Shown: positions 52,234 through 62,772, counted from the first letter of the stretch. The stretch: DNA of 64,000 bases from Curtobacterium sp. MCBD17_035 (GCF_003234815.2 NZ_CP126279.1:1984001-2048000); one strand, 5' to 3'. Numbers and translations: made by a program. The notes: generated by a model from the sequence alone, not told the origin.

Positions 52234-53889
52234 TCAATGGGTGGGCACGGCGTCGACGACGCTGGTCTCCTCGGTCTCGCGGACGTCCTCGGCGGTGCGG
52301 AGGATCTCCTCACGGCTCGAGGCGCTGTTCACGGCCCAGTAGTAGATCACGATCGAGAACACCGCGGTGACCGCGATGTCCCACCAGAGCGGGAACCACG
52401 GGTGCTTCAGCGGACCGAAGTCGCTGAGGAACACGATGAGACCCATGCCGATGAGGTACGGGAACAGCCACTGCGCGGCCCGCCAGTCCCAGCGCGGCTG
52501 GACCGCACGGTTCCCACCGAGCACCCGGTTCAGGATGATGATGACGAAGCCGAGCGCCACCGCGATCCCGAGCTTCCAGTCCGTGGACCAGCCCGTCCAC
52601 AGGATGATGAGGTTCGCGACGATGAACGACAGGGGTGCGAGGACGCTGGCGGCCGGCAGCCGGTAGGGGCGCTCGGCGTCCGGGATCCGCTTGCGGAACG
52701 CACCGAGCGCGAGCGGGGCACCGCCGTACATGAGGACCGAGGCGCTCGTGATGAGGCCGACGAGCGACTGCCAGGACGGGAACGGCAGGAAGCACACGAC
52801 GCCGATGACGAAGGCGAAGATGAGGCCGAACCATGGCACCGCGCCCTTCGTGATCCACTCGAACGCCCGCGGGAAGTACCCGTTCTTGCTGAGGCCGTAC
52901 GAGACACGCGACGACGCCGTGACGTAGATGAGGCCGGTGCCACCGGGCGAGATGACCGCGTCGATGTAGATGATGACCGCGAGCCAGGTGATCCCGGCGC
53001 CCATGGCGATGTCCGCGAACGGGCCGGTGAACTTCGTGTAGGCACCGGACAGCCAGGTGTGGCCGATCTCGGACGGGTTGAGCGCACCGAGGAAGAAGAT
53101 CTGGAGCAGCAGGTAGATCACGAGGCCGATGACGACCGAGCCGATGACCGCGCGCGGGATGTCACGCTTCGGGTTGCTCGACTCACCCGCGAGCTGGTCG
53201 GCCTGCTCGAACCCGAGCAACGAGAAGATGATGCCCGAGGTCGAGACCGCGGCGAGGATGCCCTTCGCACCCTCGGGAGCGAACCCGTCGGCGGCCGTGA
53301 AGTTGCTGCCGTGGAACCCGGAGAACCCGAGCACGATGATGACGAGGACGGGGATGCCGACCTTCCACCAGGTCGCCGCGGAGTTCGTGTTCGCGAGGAT
53401 CTTGACGCTGAACAGGTTGATCACGGTGAGGATCAGCATGAGGAAGATCGCGACGGCGATGCCCGAGCCCGTGAGGACGCCCGTCGATGGCGTGACGAAG
53501 GTCTGCGCCCACTTCCAGTGCTGCGCGTAGTTGATCATCGCCTCGACCTCGATCGGGGCGACCGTCGCGGCCTGCAGCCACGAGAACCAACCGAACGACG
53601 CGCCGGCGACGCCACCGAACGCGATGTGCGGGAAGCGAGCCGTGCCTCCGGCGATCGGGAACATGCCGCCGAGCTCGGCGTGGACGAGTGCGAGCACGAG
53701 GATCGCGACACCGCCGATCGCCCACGAGATGATCGCCGAGGGACCAGCTGCCTCGAGGGCATGCTGGGAACCGAAGAGCCACCCGGAACCGATGATCGAT
53801 CCGGTCGAGGCCCAGATGAGCCCGATGAAGCCGACGTTGCGCTTGAGTCCGGTGTCCGGCGGCGTCGTCGTGGTGGTGGTCGTAGCCAA
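52234..53889 (-). CDS. APC-family amino-acid permease
   Basis: A 551-residue, 12-helix permease. Helix 1 carries GFIGLIWASTGSIIGSGWLF, typical of the APC family, with LLGFEQADQLAGESSNPKRDIP as the later signature. The TTG at 53889 is chosen since AGGAG lies 6 bases upstream; an ATG at 53937 would add 16 residues without a good ribosome site. A run of seven Thr follows the start. Substrate: amino acid, not specified. Monocistronic. Confidence 0.87.
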   Translation of the reverse strand: MATTTTTTTPPDTGLKRNVGFIGLIWASTGSIIGSGWLFGSQHALEAAGPSAIISWAIGGVAILVLALVHAELGGMFPIAGGTARFPHIAFGGVAGASFGWFSWLQAATVAPIEVEAMINYAQHWKWAQTFVTPSTGVLTGSGIAVAIFLMLILTVINLFSVKILANTNSAATWWKVGIPVLVIIVLGFSGFHGSNFTAADGFAPEGAKGILAAVSTSGIIFSLLGFEQADQLAGESSNPKRDIPRAVIGSVVIGLVIYLLLQIFFLGALNPSEIGHTWLSGAYTKFTGPFADIAMGAGITWLAVIIYIDAVISPGGTGLIYVTASSRVSYGLSKNGYFPRAFEWITKGAVPWFGLIFAFVIGVVCFLPFPSWQSLVGLITSASVLMYGGAPLALGAFRKRIPDAERPYRLPAASVLAPLSFIVANLIILWTGWSTDWKLGIAVALGFVIIILNRVLGGNRAVQPRWDWRAAQWLFPYLIGMGLIVFLSDFGPLKHPWFPLWWDIAVTAVFSIVIYYWAVNSASSREEILRTAEDVRETEETSVVDAVPTH

Positions 53890-54021
53890 AGTCGCTCCTG
53901 TGTCGGATTGCTGAGGACTATGCGACTCTTCCACCATCCGCACCCGGGGAACGTTCAGGCAACGCGATCGGAACACAGCCGTAACCGGATGGAAACACGG
54001 CGCCTGTACGATCCCACAGGT

Positions 54022-54951
54022 TCACTGGCCTTTCTTCGACCCGCCCTTCTTCGGCCCGCCCTTCTTCGACCGGTCCTTTTTCGCCGACGGGTCCTTCCGC
54101 TTCGACTTGTCCTTCTGCTTCGACTTGTCCTTCTGCTTCGACTTGTCCTTCTGCTTCGACCGGTCCTTCTGCTTCGACCGGTCCTTCTGCTTCGACTCGT
54201 CCCTCTTCTTCGAGGCGTCCCTCTTCAACCGGTCGGGCTGCTGCGCGGGAGCGATGCTCGGCTCGCCCGAAGGCGGCGTGGGGAGCGGCGGGGCCTCGGT
54301 CACCGCGACCTGCGGCACGACTCCCACGACGACGGGCGCGTCCGCCATGAGCGCCGCCTCGTCCGGTGTCTCGGCGACGACCACCGCGTCCCCCGGTTCG
54401 GGCACGTCGTCGACCACGTGCCCCTCGACCGCCGGGGCAGCGGGGTCGACCACGCGCTCGACGACGACCATCGCACCGTCCTCCGCCAACCGGACGAGCG
54501 CGCTCGCGGCCCGGACGCGTGCGGTCAGACGCCCGGCAACCACGTCGGTGCGGGCGTCCTCGAGGAACCGGCGAAGCGCCCGCTCGGCAACACTCCGACC
54601 GCGCGGCGCACTGCGATCGAGGCGGTCGAGCTCGCCGACGACTCCCGCGGCACCGTCGACCCGCTCCCCTGCGGCGGTCGCGATCGCCGACGCGACGACC
54701 ACCGCCGCCCGCTCGACGGCCGAGGACCGGTCATCGAGCACGAGCACCATCTCGAAGCCGTTCGCGGTGCTCACGGTCTCGACCCGCACCGGGTCGCTGC
54801 CACGACCACGCAGGACGAGACGCGCCTCCGGCGTGGGCAGCCAGCGGACGACCGCGGCGAGCGTGGCGACGGCCTGCACGGTCCGCTCGTAGTCGGACAG
54901 CCCGAGCCGCTCCCGAGCGGCGAGCCGGACCCGGATCGCGATCTCCTGCAC
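54022..54951 (-). CDS. Asp23-absent soluble protein with Lys-rich KQKD repeat tail
   Basis: A 309-residue protein. The first 165 residues form a mixed helical domain (VQEIAIRVRLAARERLGLS...; VVVASAIATAAGERVDG); a Pro/Val/acidic linker follows. The last 60 residues repeat K-Q-K-D-R/K-S six times, then KKGGPKKGGSKKG, giving a very basic, disordered tail. GTG at 54951 has GGGAGG. The tail suggests binding to nucleic acid or acidic polymers, as in histone-like proteins of Actinobacteria. I do not recognise the N-terminal domain. Confidence 0.7.
   Translation of the reverse strand: MQEIAIRVRLAARERLGLSDYERTVQAVATLAAVVRWLPTPEARLVLRGRGSDPVRVETVSTANGFEMVLVLDDRSSAVERAAVVVASAIATAAGERVDGAAGVVGELDRLDRSAPRGRSVAERALRRFLEDARTDVVAGRLTARVRAASALVRLAEDGAMVVVERVVDPAAPAVEGHVVDDVPEPGDAVVVAETPDEAALMADAPVVVGVVPQVAVTEAPPLPTPPSGEPSIAPAQQPDRLKRDASKKRDESKQKDRSKQKDRSKQKDKSKQKDKSKQKDKSKRKDPSAKKDRSKKGGPKKGGSKKGQ
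54091..54207. repeat. 18-bp tandem repeat in the Lys-rich tail
   Basis: About six copies of an 18-mer (core CTTCTGCTTCGACTTGTC on the plus strand) encode the repeated KQKDKS unit on the minus strand. Confidence 0.8.
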
Positions 54952-55143
54952 GTGCGTCCTCCCGTCGACGGGCCACCCGCACCGCGGGACCCTCGTGTGA
55001 GCGAGCGGACCGGCGTCCGCCGACCCGACGCCGACGGTACCGACGGGAGGCGCTCGATCGATCGTGCTACGCAGGCAGCCCACAGGAACCCGGCCTCGCA
55101 GGTACCCAGGCCGGGAGTACCTGGGTCTCCGAGCACCGATGAG

Positions 55144-55206
55144 CCCCGGAGAACCGCCGGGCCCCGGAGAACCGCCGGGCGCCGGAGAACCGCTGGGTGC
55201 TGGAGA
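55144..55206. repeat. 18-bp tandem repeat, 3.5 copies
   Basis: CCCCGGAGAACCGCCGGG twice (55144, 55162), then variants at 55180 and 55198. Each unit is itself partly palindromic (CCGG...CCGG). Confidence 0.8.
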
Positions 55207-55221
55207 TGGGGGCGCTGAAAT

Positions 55222-55271
55222 GTCCGAGGCCGCACCGGCGCCCGCGGAGCGGAACCGGTGCGGCCTCGGAC
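55222..55271 (-). terminator. Terminator downstream of ssrA
   Basis: GTCCGAGGCCGCACCGG (55222-55238) pairs perfectly with 55255-55271, loop 16. It lies 41 bp past the CCA end of the tmRNA. Confidence 0.65.
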
Positions 55272-55311
55272 GACCACGTGTGTGACAGTGACCCCGCGGA
55301 TCGATCCGCAG

Positions 55312-55689
55312 TGGTGGAGATGGGGGGAATTGAACCCCCGTCCATCGCTGTGATTCGACGTCTTCTACGGGCGTAGCCAGATGAGGCGTTCTGCTCGACT
55401 CCGTCCTTTGCTACTGGCTTCTAGGACGACGAGCCCAGCCCGGATGCAAGTCCCGCGTGACCTCCGGACGGAATCACGCAGCGAGTCCCCTGGATGACGC
55501 CGGACACGGGATAGGGAACGATCACCCGGCCGACGGACTTCATGTGGCTCTACTGCTTACGCAGCGAGAGCGAAGTCAGTGCGCTTGGAATTGGCACTTG
55601 TTGTTTTCCACGGATCGTTGACGAGATGACCGTGGATCCTCGGCCCGCTTCCCGTCGGCACGCAGGCGATGTCGAAACCGATCATCCCC
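55312..55689 (-). tRNA. ssrA: tmRNA (ssrA)
   Basis: Transfer-messenger RNA that frees stalled ribosomes with SmpB. The 5' end GGGGATGATCGGTTTCGAC and the 3' T-arm and acceptor (GGTTCAATTCCCCCCATC, ending TCTCCACCA) identify it on the minus strand, about 378 nt. The tag reading frame is 55595 down to 55557: A-N-S-K-R-T-D-F-A-L-A-A then TAA. Listed as tRNA-type for want of a tmRNA class. smpB lies 186 bp upstream on the same strand. Confidence 0.95.
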
Positions 55690-55768
55690 ATGACGGAGGG
55701 CCACTGTCACACTGTGGAGTTGTCAGCGCCGCGTGAGCGGCACCACACGCCTCGTGGTGGAGGCGGTT

Positions 55769-55778
55769 GCCCAGTCTA
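55769..55778 (-). promoter_or_regulatory. ssrA promoter (-10 TAGACT)
   Basis: TAGACTGGGC on the minus strand, placing the start about 75 nt before the mature tmRNA 5' end. The same ten bases precede smpB at 56390-56399. Confidence 0.5.
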
Positions 55779-55874
55779 GCGCGCTCACACCGGACCCTGC
55801 CAGGCCAGCACGGTCCTCCCGGGTCCGCCCGGGGCGAACGGCGCCGGAGCGAACGGCTCGGGAGGCCCGCCCCG

Positions 55875-56351
55875 TCACTCCCCGAGGTGCCCGCGCGTCG
55901 AGATCGCGCGCTCGGCCTCACGGCGGTCCTGGCGCTCACGCAGCGCCTGCCGCTTGTCGTACTCGCGCTTGCCCTTCGCCACGGCGATCTCGACCTTGGC
56001 CCGGCCATCCGAGAAGTAGATCTGCAGGGGGACGAGCGTGTACCCGCCCTCCTTCGTCTTGTGGCTGATCTTGACGATCTGCTGCTTGTGGAGGAGCAGC
56101 TTGCGCTTGCGGCGGGGCGCGTGGTTGTTCCAGGTGCCCTCGGTGTACTCGGGGATGTGCACGGCGTCGAGCCAGGCCTCACCGCCGTCGATGAAGGCGT
56201 ACCCGTCGACGAGCGAGGCCCGGCCCTGTCGCAGCGACTTCACCTCGGTGCCCGACAGCACGATGCCGGCCTCGTACGTGTCCTCGATGAGGTAGTCGTG
56301 CCGCGCGCGCCGGTTCGTCGCGACGACCTTCTCCCCGCGTTCCTTCGGCAT
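55875..56351 (-). CDS. smpB: SsrA-binding protein SmpB
   Basis: A 158-residue tmRNA partner. Motifs: [54 protein letters not shown] and [20 protein letters not shown], a C-terminal basic helix. It brings tmRNA to the ribosome. Last of a minus-strand row ftsE-ftsX-smpB-ssrA common in Actinobacteria. Confidence 0.96.
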   Translation of the reverse strand: MPKERGEKVVATNRRARHDYLIEDTYEAGIVLSGTEVKSLRQGRASLVDGYAFIDGGEAWLDAVHIPEYTEGTWNNHAPRRKRKLLLHKQQIVKISHKTKEGGYTLVPLQIYFSDGRAKVEIAVAKGKREYDKRQALRERQDRREAERAISTRGHLGE

Positions 56352-56389
56352 GTCGAGTCCTCTCCGCCGGCCACCGGTGTGTGGCGGCC

Positions 56390-56399
56390 GCCCAGTCTA
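56390..56399 (-). promoter_or_regulatory. smpB promoter (-10 TAGACT)
   Basis: TAGACTGGGC on the minus strand, about 38 nt before the start codon; identical to the ten bases before ssrA. Confidence 0.45.
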
Positions 56400-56459
56400 C
56401 CCAACCGGTGTCGACCACCCACGCTTCCCGAACGACAGCCGCAGCAGCGCGCGGGAAGG

Positions 56460-57374
56460 TCAGACCTTGAGGTACCGCCGGATCGCGACGCTCGCGGACA
56501 GCGCCGCCAGGATGCCGCCGATGACCACCACCGCTGGCACCACCAGCACCGTCTCGCTCATGCCGATGAACGGCGTGCCCGTGAACCGCGTCGCGAGGTA
56601 GCCACGCACGAAGAACCAGACGACGGCGACGATCGCTCCCCCGGCGAGGACCGCCCCGATGAGCGAGGCGATCACCCCCTCGAGGATGAACGGTGTCTGG
56701 ATGAACCGGTTCGACGCACCGACCAGCCGCATGATGCCGAGCTCTCGACGTCGCGAGAACGCCGACAACCGGATGGTCGTCGCGATGAGGAGCACCGCGG
56801 CCACGAGCATGAGGGCCGCGATGCCGACCGCCGTGTACGACGACGCGTTGAGCACCGAGAAGATCGGCTGCAGGTACCCCCGCTGGTCGACGACGCTCTG
56901 CACCCCTGCGAGCTTCGACAGGCTCTCGATGAGCACGTCGGACTGTGACGGGTCCTTGAGGTTCACCCAGAAGGTCTCGTTGAGGTACTGCGGCTTGACG
57001 AACTCGGTCGCCGGGGAGTCCTTGAACTGCGACTTGAAGCGTGTGTACGCCTGGTCCTGCGTCTCGAAGTAGGTCTTCTGGATGAACGGCTTGAGCGTCG
57101 ACGAACGGAGCTGCTCCTCGACCTGCTGACGCTGGTCGGCCGTCGCCTTGGCCCCGGTGCAGTTCCCCGTCGTGTCCGTGTCGGTGCACAGGTACACGGC
57201 GACCTGCGCCCGGTCGTACCAGTACCCCTTCATCTGGGTGATCTGCATCTGCAGCAGGATCGCGGTGCCGACGAACGTCAGCGAGATGAACGTCACGAGC
57301 ACGACCGACACGACCATGGACGCGTTGCGGCGGAGGCCGGAGCCGACCTCCGACATGACGAGCCCGAGCCTCAT
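56460..57374 (-). CDS. ftsX: Cell-division ABC permease FtsX
   Basis: A 304-residue membrane protein with four helices: helix 1 near residues 20-42 ([21 protein letters not shown]), a large outer domain with a Cys pair region ([14 protein letters not shown]), and three C-terminal helices. With FtsE it controls peptidoglycan hydrolases at division. Overlaps ftsE by ATGA. Confidence 0.95.
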   Translation of the reverse strand: MRLGLVMSEVGSGLRRNASMVVSVVLVTFISLTFVGTAILLQMQITQMKGYWYDRAQVAVYLCTDTDTTGNCTGAKATADQRQQVEEQLRSSTLKPFIQKTYFETQDQAYTRFKSQFKDSPATEFVKPQYLNETFWVNLKDPSQSDVLIESLSKLAGVQSVVDQRGYLQPIFSVLNASSYTAVGIAALMLVAAVLLIATTIRLSAFSRRRELGIMRLVGASNRFIQTPFILEGVIASLIGAVLAGGAIVAVVWFFVRGYLATRFTGTPFIGMSETVLVVPAVVVIGGILAALSASVAIRRYLKV

Positions 57375-58129
57375 CGGACCATCCCCGGCAGCGTCTGGAT
57401 GCCCGTGGTGGTCGACACCGGCTGCTGCCGCACGATCGGCACCGCCTGCGTCTGGTAGCCACCGGACTGCTCGTCGCGGAGCACGTTGCCCGCCGACAGC
57501 TCGATCACGCGACGCTGCATCTGGTTCACGATGCCGGCGTCGTGCGTCGCCATGAGCACGGTGGTCCCGCCCTGGTTGATGCGCTCGAGCAGGGCCATGA
57601 TGCCCGCCGAGGTCGTCGGGTCGAGGTTGCCCGTGGGCTCGTCCGCGAGCAGGATCGCGGGCTTGTTCACGACCGCACGGGCGATCGCGACGCGCTGCTG
57701 CTCACCACCGGAGAGCTCGTGCGGCAGGCGGTTCGCCTTGCCCGACAGTCCGACCATCTTGAGCACGTCCGGCACGGCCTCGCCGATGAACCCCTTGCTC
57801 TTGCCGATCACCTGCAGCGTGAACGCCACGTTGTCGAAGACGTTCTTGTTGGGCAGCAGCCGGAAGTCCTGGAACACCACCCCGAGGTTGCGGCGGAAGT
57901 AGGGGACCTTGCGCGATGACAGGGAGCCGAGCCGCTGCCCGAGGACGTGGATCTGACCCTTGGTGGGGCGCTCCTCCTTGAGGACGAGCCGCAGGAAGCT
58001 GGACTTGCCGGAGCCGGAGGCCCCGACGAGGAACACGAACTCGCCCTTGAGGATCTCGAGAGTGAGGTCGTTGAGCGCCGGATTCGGGTTGCCCGAATAC
58101 ACCTTGGTGACCTGGTCGAATCTGATCAT
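57371..58129 (-). CDS. ftsE: Cell-division ATPase FtsE
   Basis: A 252-residue ABC ATPase: Walker [28 protein letters not shown], signature [14 protein letters not shown], Walker [14 protein letters not shown] and TMATHD-like ATHDAGIV. The C-terminal 40 residues are Gln/Thr-rich and longer than in E. coli. Partner of FtsX. Confidence 0.96.
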   Translation of the reverse strand: MIRFDQVTKVYSGNPNPALNDLTLEILKGEFVFLVGASGSGKSSFLRLVLKEERPTKGQIHVLGQRLGSLSSRKVPYFRRNLGVVFQDFRLLPNKNVFDNVAFTLQVIGKSKGFIGEAVPDVLKMVGLSGKANRLPHELSGGEQQRVAIARAVVNKPAILLADEPTGNLDPTTSAGIMALLERINQGGTTVLMATHDAGIVNQMQRRVIELSAGNVLRDEQSGGYQTQAVPIVRQQPVSTTTGIQTLPGMVR

Positions 58130-58265
58130 GACCCGATCAGGGTAGGTGCCGTTCCTCGGAACGCAAGTCAGGCGCGCGGTTCGCGGCCGGGAGGGACGGG
58201 GCCGGTCCCGGCGCCGTCGTCACGGGCTCCTCAGGCGGCGACGCGCAACGCTGGCGCGTTGCCTG

Positions 58266-59372
58266 TCAGGCGTCGCCGCGCTTGCGCCACCGGATCCCGG
58301 CGTTGAGGAAGCCGTCGAGGTCGCCGTCGAACACGGCACTCGGGTTGTTGACCTCGTACTCACTCCGGAGGTCCTTGACCATCTGGTACGGCGCGAGCAC
58401 GTACGAGCGGATCTGGTCCCCCCAGCTCGCCGTGATGTTCCCGGCGAGCTCCTTCTTCTTCGCGTTCTCCTCTTCCTTCTTGAGGAGCAGGAGGCGCGAC
58501 TGCAGCACGCGCATCGCCGCGGCGCGGTTCTGGATCTGGGACTTCTCGTTCTGCATCGAGACGACGGTGCCGGTCGGGATGTGCGTCAGGCGGACGGCGG
58601 AGTCCGTCGTGTTCACCGACTGTCCACCCGGGCCGGAGGACCGGAACACGTCGACCCGGATGTCGTTCTCGGGGATGTCGATGGCCTCGGTCTCCTCCAT
58701 GAGCGGGATGACCTCGACCGCGGCGAAGGACGTCTGGCGCTTGCCTGCGGCGCCGAACGGCGACATCCGGACGAGGCGGTGGGTGCCGGCCTCGACCGAC
58801 AGGTTGCCGAACGCGTACGGGGCGTCGACCTCGAACGTCGCGGACTTGATCCCGGCCTCTTCCGCGTAGCTGGTGTCCATCACCTGGACCGGGAACCCGT
58901 GCTGCTCGGCGTACCGGAGGTACATGCGCAGGAGCATCTCGGCGAAGTCCGCGGCATCGACACCGCCCGCGCCGGCGCGGATCGTGATGACGGCCGGGCG
59001 TGCGTCGTACTCGCCGTCGAGGAGCGTCTGCACCTCGAGCTCGCCCATCGTCCGCGAGAGGGCGGTCAGCTCGTCGCGGGCCTCCTGCGCGCTCTCCTCG
59101 TCCTCGGCCTCGTTCGCCATGTCGACGAGGACCTCGAGGTCGTCGAGGCGCTGCTCGGTCTCGGTGATCTTCTTGAGCTCGGCCTGCCGGTGGCTCAACG
59201 CGCTCGTCACCTGCTGCGCGTGCGCGGTGTCGTCCCACAGATCAGGCGCGCCGGCCTGCTCGCTCAGCTCGGCGATCTCACGCTCGAGGCGGTCCACGTC
59301 GACCACCGAGCGGATGTTCCCGAACGTCTCGCGGAGGGCGGAGATCTGCTCGCTGATGTCCAGTTCGACCAT
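58266..59372 (-). CDS. prfB: Peptide chain release factor 2
   Basis: Release factor for UGA/UAA, 368 residues. The codon-recognition tripeptide SPF is in [12 protein letters not shown] and the GGQ motif in [15 protein letters not shown]. No in-frame stop is present near codon 25, so there is no programmed frameshift, as usual for Actinobacteria. It leads the ftsE/ftsX/smpB group. Confidence 0.96.
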   Translation of the reverse strand: MVELDISEQISALRETFGNIRSVVDVDRLEREIAELSEQAGAPDLWDDTAHAQQVTSALSHRQAELKKITETEQRLDDLEVLVDMANEAEDEESAQEARDELTALSRTMGELEVQTLLDGEYDARPAVITIRAGAGGVDAADFAEMLLRMYLRYAEQHGFPVQVMDTSYAEEAGIKSATFEVDAPYAFGNLSVEAGTHRLVRMSPFGAAGKRQTSFAAVEVIPLMEETEAIDIPENDIRVDVFRSSGPGGQSVNTTDSAVRLTHIPTGTVVSMQNEKSQIQNRAAAMRVLQSRLLLLKKEEENAKKKELAGNITASWGDQIRSYVLAPYQMVKDLRSEYEVNNPSAVFDGDLDGFLNAGIRWRKRGDA

Positions 59373-59478
59373 GATCGACAAGCCTACCGGCCCAGCCGCC
59401 ACCGTCCCCGCGGCCGGGGTCGGCAGTGGAGCATGCGCGGCGGCACCGTCCGCGCCACCGTCGTCCCGGCTGGCGGCC

Positions 59479-60645
59479 TCAGCGGGCGCCGATGGCGGGC
59501 GCGTGTCCGGCCATGCCCGCGCGGGTGGCTCGTCGGACCGCGTCGGGCAGTGCATCGAGGAACGCGGCCACGTCGTCCGCCGTGCTCGTGTGCCCGAGGG
59601 TGATCCGCAGCGCGCCGCGAGCGGTCTCCTCGGACAGACCCATGGCGAGCAGGACGTGCGAGGGCTCGGGCACCCCGGCCTGGCACGCCGACCCCGTCGA
59701 GACCGCGACGCCTGCCGCGTCGAGCAGGAACAGCAGGGAGTCCCCCTCGCACCCCGGGAACGTGAAGTGCGCGTTCCCCGGCAAGCGGTCCACCGGGTCG
59801 CCGCGCAGCACCGCGGTCGGGACGCGCTCCGCGACCCCGGCGACGAGCGCCTGCCGGAGCGGCGTGAGGTCCGGGTGGGGCGCCGACGCGGCGACGCCGA
59901 ACGCCGCGGCCGCCGCCGCGTCCTGCGTCCCGGACCGGACCTGCCGCTGCTGCCCACCACCGTGGAGGAGCGGCTCGACCACGGCGGTCCGCGACAGGAC
60001 GAGCGCACCGATCCCGACGGGGCCGCCGATCTTGTGCGCCGAGACGCTCATGGCGTCGACACCGCTGCTGTGGAAGTCGACGGGCACCTGGCCGAACGCC
60101 GAGACCGCGTCACAGTGGACGGGCACGCCCGCCGCGTGCGCCAGGCGGACGACGTCGGCCACGGGCTGGATCGTGCCGACCTCGTTGTTGGCCCACAGGA
60201 ACGTGACCAGGGCGACGTCCGCGGGATCGGCGAGCGCCGCCTCCAGGGCGACGAGGTCGAGGCGACCCCGCTCGTCGAGCGGGACCACGTCGACGACCGC
60301 GCCCTCGTGCCGGGCGAGCCACTCGACGGTGTCGACGGTCGCGTGGTGCTCCCCGGCGGGTACCACGACGCGTGGTCGACGGGCGTCGCGCTGCCGGGCC
60401 CAGTACAGGCCCTTCACGCCGAGGTTGACGCTCTCCGTGCCACCCGAGGTGAAGACGACCTCGACCGGATCGGCGCCGAGCGAGCGGGCGACCCGTTCCC
60501 GGCCGGTCTCGAGCGTCGTGCGCGCCCCCTGGCCTGCGCTGTGGATGGACGCGGGATTGCCGACCACCGACAGCGCACGCGTGTACTCGGCGAGCGCGGC
60601 GGGCAGCATCGGCGTCGTCGCAGCGTGGTCGAGGTAGACCGGCAC
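59479..60645 (-). CDS. Cysteine desulfurase (NifS/IscS type)
   Basis: PLP enzyme of 388 residues that takes sulfur from cysteine for Fe-S clusters or tRNA thiolation. [10 protein letters not shown] opens the protein, the PLP lysine is Lys205 ([10 protein letters not shown]), and the persulfide cysteine is Cys321 in [12 protein letters not shown] at 60645 behind GGGAGG. In this lineage it is often followed by mnmA, which is not present directly after it here (prfB follows). IscS/NifS group I. Confidence 0.92.
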   Translation of the reverse strand: MPVYLDHAATTPMLPAALAEYTRALSVVGNPASIHSAGQGARTTLETGRERVARSLGADPVEVVFTSGGTESVNLGVKGLYWARQRDARRPRVVVPAGEHHATVDTVEWLARHEGAVVDVVPLDERGRLDLVALEAALADPADVALVTFLWANNEVGTIQPVADVVRLAHAAGVPVHCDAVSAFGQVPVDFHSSGVDAMSVSAHKIGGPVGIGALVLSRTAVVEPLLHGGGQQRQVRSGTQDAAAAAAFGVAASAPHPDLTPLRQALVAGVAERVPTAVLRGDPVDRLPGNAHFTFPGCEGDSLLFLLDAAGVAVSTGSACQAGVPEPSHVLLAMGLSEETARGALRITLGHTSTADDVAAFLDALPDAVRRATRAGMAGHAPAIGAR

Positions 60646-60716
60646 GGTGCCTCCCGGGTGGTGCGTCCTCGCGCCCCCGGCCGTGGGCGCCTCCACAGGG
60701 TACGCCGGTCGCTCGC

Positions 60717-60722
60717 TAGCCT
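60717..60722 (+). promoter_or_regulatory. -10 hexamer TAGCCT, leaderless start of glgX
   Basis: Seven bases lie between TAGCCT and GTG at 60730. Confidence 0.5.
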
Positions 60723-60729
60723 TGATCGG

Positions 60730-62772
60730 GTGCAGACCGTCGACATCGTGCCCGAGCCGGGGCTCCGTCCCGACGCTGACGGCGCGTCGTTCGCCGTCCG
60801 TTCCGCCACCGCGACCGCGGTGACCCTCGTGGTCGACGCCTCCGCGTCCCACGGTCCGATCCGCGTCCCCCTGCAGCGCGACGGCGACGTCTGGACCGGC
60901 CGCGCCGACGGCGCCCGTGTGGGCGACACCTACCACCTGCTCGCGGACGGACCACGGGGTGCGCGCGACGACTTCGACCCCCTCCGTCCGCTGCTCGACC
61001 CGTACGCGCGCGGGATCGAGCCGGCCGGCGACGGCTGGACCTCGGTCGTGGTGGACGAGGGCTTCGACTGGGGCGGCGTGCCGAAGCCGGGCACGCCCGT
61101 CGACCGGACCGTCCTGTACGAGGCACACGTCCGCACCCTGACCGCCGGCAACCCGGCCGTGCCCGAGCACCTGCGCGGCACCTATGCGGGACTGGCGCAC
61201 GAGAGCACGATCGCCCACCTCCGGCGGCTCGGGGTGACCGCGGTCGAGCTCCTGCCCGTGCACGCCTTCCGCTCCGAGGAGTGGCTCCGGCGAGCCGGGC
61301 GCGAGAACGCCTGGGGGTACAACACGCTCGGGTTCCACGCCCCGCACGCGCCCTACGCGTCGGCGAGCGCCCGGGCGGCCGGGGCGACCGCGGTGCTGCG
61401 CGAGTTCAAGGGCATGGTCCGGCTCCTGCACGAAGCCGGCATCGAGGTCGTGCTCGACGTCGTCTACAACCACACGGCGGAAGAGGGCCTCGGCGGCCCG
61501 ACGTCCGGACTGCGCGGGCTCGACGGGGCGACGGCGTACCGCTGGGCGGAGGAACCAGCGGCGGGCGCCGAGCGGTACTTCGACACCTCCGGATGCGGCA
61601 ACACCCTGGACACGTCCCAGCCGGCGATCGCGGACCTCGTCGTCGACAGCCTGCGGTACTGGGCACGTGAGGTCCAGGTCGACGGGTTCCGGTTCGACCT
61701 CATGGCGGCCCTGGCACGGGACGCCCACCACCGGTTCGACCCGGCACACCCGCTCCTGCAACGCCTGCGCGACGACCCGCTCCTGCAGGACGTCAAGCTC
61801 ATCGCCGAGCCCTGGGACGTGGGGCCGGACGGGTGGCGGACGGGTGCCTTCGGCCCGCGCATCGCCGAGTGGAACGACGGCTTCCGCGACACGGTCCGGC
61901 AGTTCTGGCTCACCGACATCGCCCGGGAGCGCCGCGACGGCAGCCCGATGACGGGCATCGGTGCCCTCGCGGGTGTGCTCGCCGGGTCCCGTCACGTCTT
62001 CGGCGCGGACCGTGGCCCCACGGCGGCGGTGAACTTCGTCACGGCGCACGACGGCTTCACGATGCGTGACCTCGTGTCGTACGACCACAAGCACAACGAG
62101 GCGAACGGCGAGGACAACCGCGACGGCACGGACGACAACCGCTCGTTCAACCACGGCGTGGAGGGGCCGACCGACGACCGCGGGGTCCGTGCCGCACGGC
62201 AACGGTCCCTCCGGAACCTCATGGGCACGCTGCTGCTGTCCGCGGGCGTGCCGATGATCACCGCCGGCGACGAACGAGGTCGGACCCAGCACGGCAACAA
62301 CAACCCGTACGCCATCACGGACGCGTCGATGTGGGTCGACTGGAGCCCGGACCCGGACGTCGAGTGGATGGTCGAGCAGACCGCGGCCCTCGTGCGTCTC
62401 CGGGCGGCGCACCCGGCCCTCCGGCCGTCGCGCTTCGGCACCGACGGCGCCGACACGCCCTCGGCGACCAGGATGACCTGGTACGCGACCGACGGCACCC
62501 CGATGACGGACGACCGATGGGACGAGCCGACGCACCGGGCGCTGCAGTACTTCGCCGAGTCGACGCCCGAGGACGAACCGGACGACCGCGTGCTCGTGAT
62601 CGTCCACGGCAGTGGACGCACCCGCGACATGACCCTCCCGGCGCACGGCGACGTCGACGCCTACCGCCTGGTCTGGTCGAGCGAGAAGCACCGCGACCAC
62701 GAGCGGCACCGGTCCGTCGGCGCGGTGTTCACTGCCTACGGACCGGGCATCCACGTGTTCGAGATCGTCTGA
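60730..62772 (+). CDS. glgX: Glycogen debranching enzyme GlgX/TreX
   Basis: GH13 debranching enzyme of 680 residues that cuts alpha-1,6 branches of glycogen. N-terminal beta-sandwich (1-125), catalytic barrel with nucleophile Asp323 (DGFRFDLM), acid Glu360 (IAEPWDVG) and the third Asp in VTAHDGFT; DERGRTQHGNNNPY is a GlgX/TreX signature. It precedes glgE, so both serve glycogen/alpha-glucan turnover. GTG start, leaderless by the TAGCCT box. Confidence 0.94.
   Translation: MQTVDIVPEPGLRPDADGASFAVRSATATAVTLVVDASASHGPIRVPLQRDGDVWTGRADGARVGDTYHLLADGPRGARDDFDPLRPLLDPYARGIEPAGDGWTSVVVDEGFDWGGVPKPGTPVDRTVLYEAHVRTLTAGNPAVPEHLRGTYAGLAHESTIAHLRRLGVTAVELLPVHAFRSEEWLRRAGRENAWGYNTLGFHAPHAPYASASARAAGATAVLREFKGMVRLLHEAGIEVVLDVVYNHTAEEGLGGPTSGLRGLDGATAYRWAEEPAAGAERYFDTSGCGNTLDTSQPAIADLVVDSLRYWAREVQVDGFRFDLMAALARDAHHRFDPAHPLLQRLRDDPLLQDVKLIAEPWDVGPDGWRTGAFGPRIAEWNDGFRDTVRQFWLTDIARERRDGSPMTGIGALAGVLAGSRHVFGADRGPTAAVNFVTAHDGFTMRDLVSYDHKHNEANGEDNRDGTDDNRSFNHGVEGPTDDRGVRAARQRSLRNLMGTLLLSAGVPMITAGDERGRTQHGNNNPYAITDASMWVDWSPDPDVEWMVEQTAALVRLRAAHPALRPSRFGTDGADTPSATRMTWYATDGTPMTDDRWDEPTHRALQYFAESTPEDEPDDRVLVIVHGSGRTRDMTLPAHGDVDAYRLVWSSEKHRDHERHRSVGAVFTAYGPGIHVFEIV

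Larger units (their letters stand above)
54952..55311. other. Intergenic region with repeats and a large hairpin
   Basis: No gene is supported. It holds an 18-bp tandem repeat (55144-55206) and a 17-bp-stem hairpin (55222-55271) just after the 3' end of ssrA. Confidence 0.6.

Noticed and set aside
58266-59372. Programmed frameshift in prfB
   Set aside because: Continuous frame with no internal UGA near the start.
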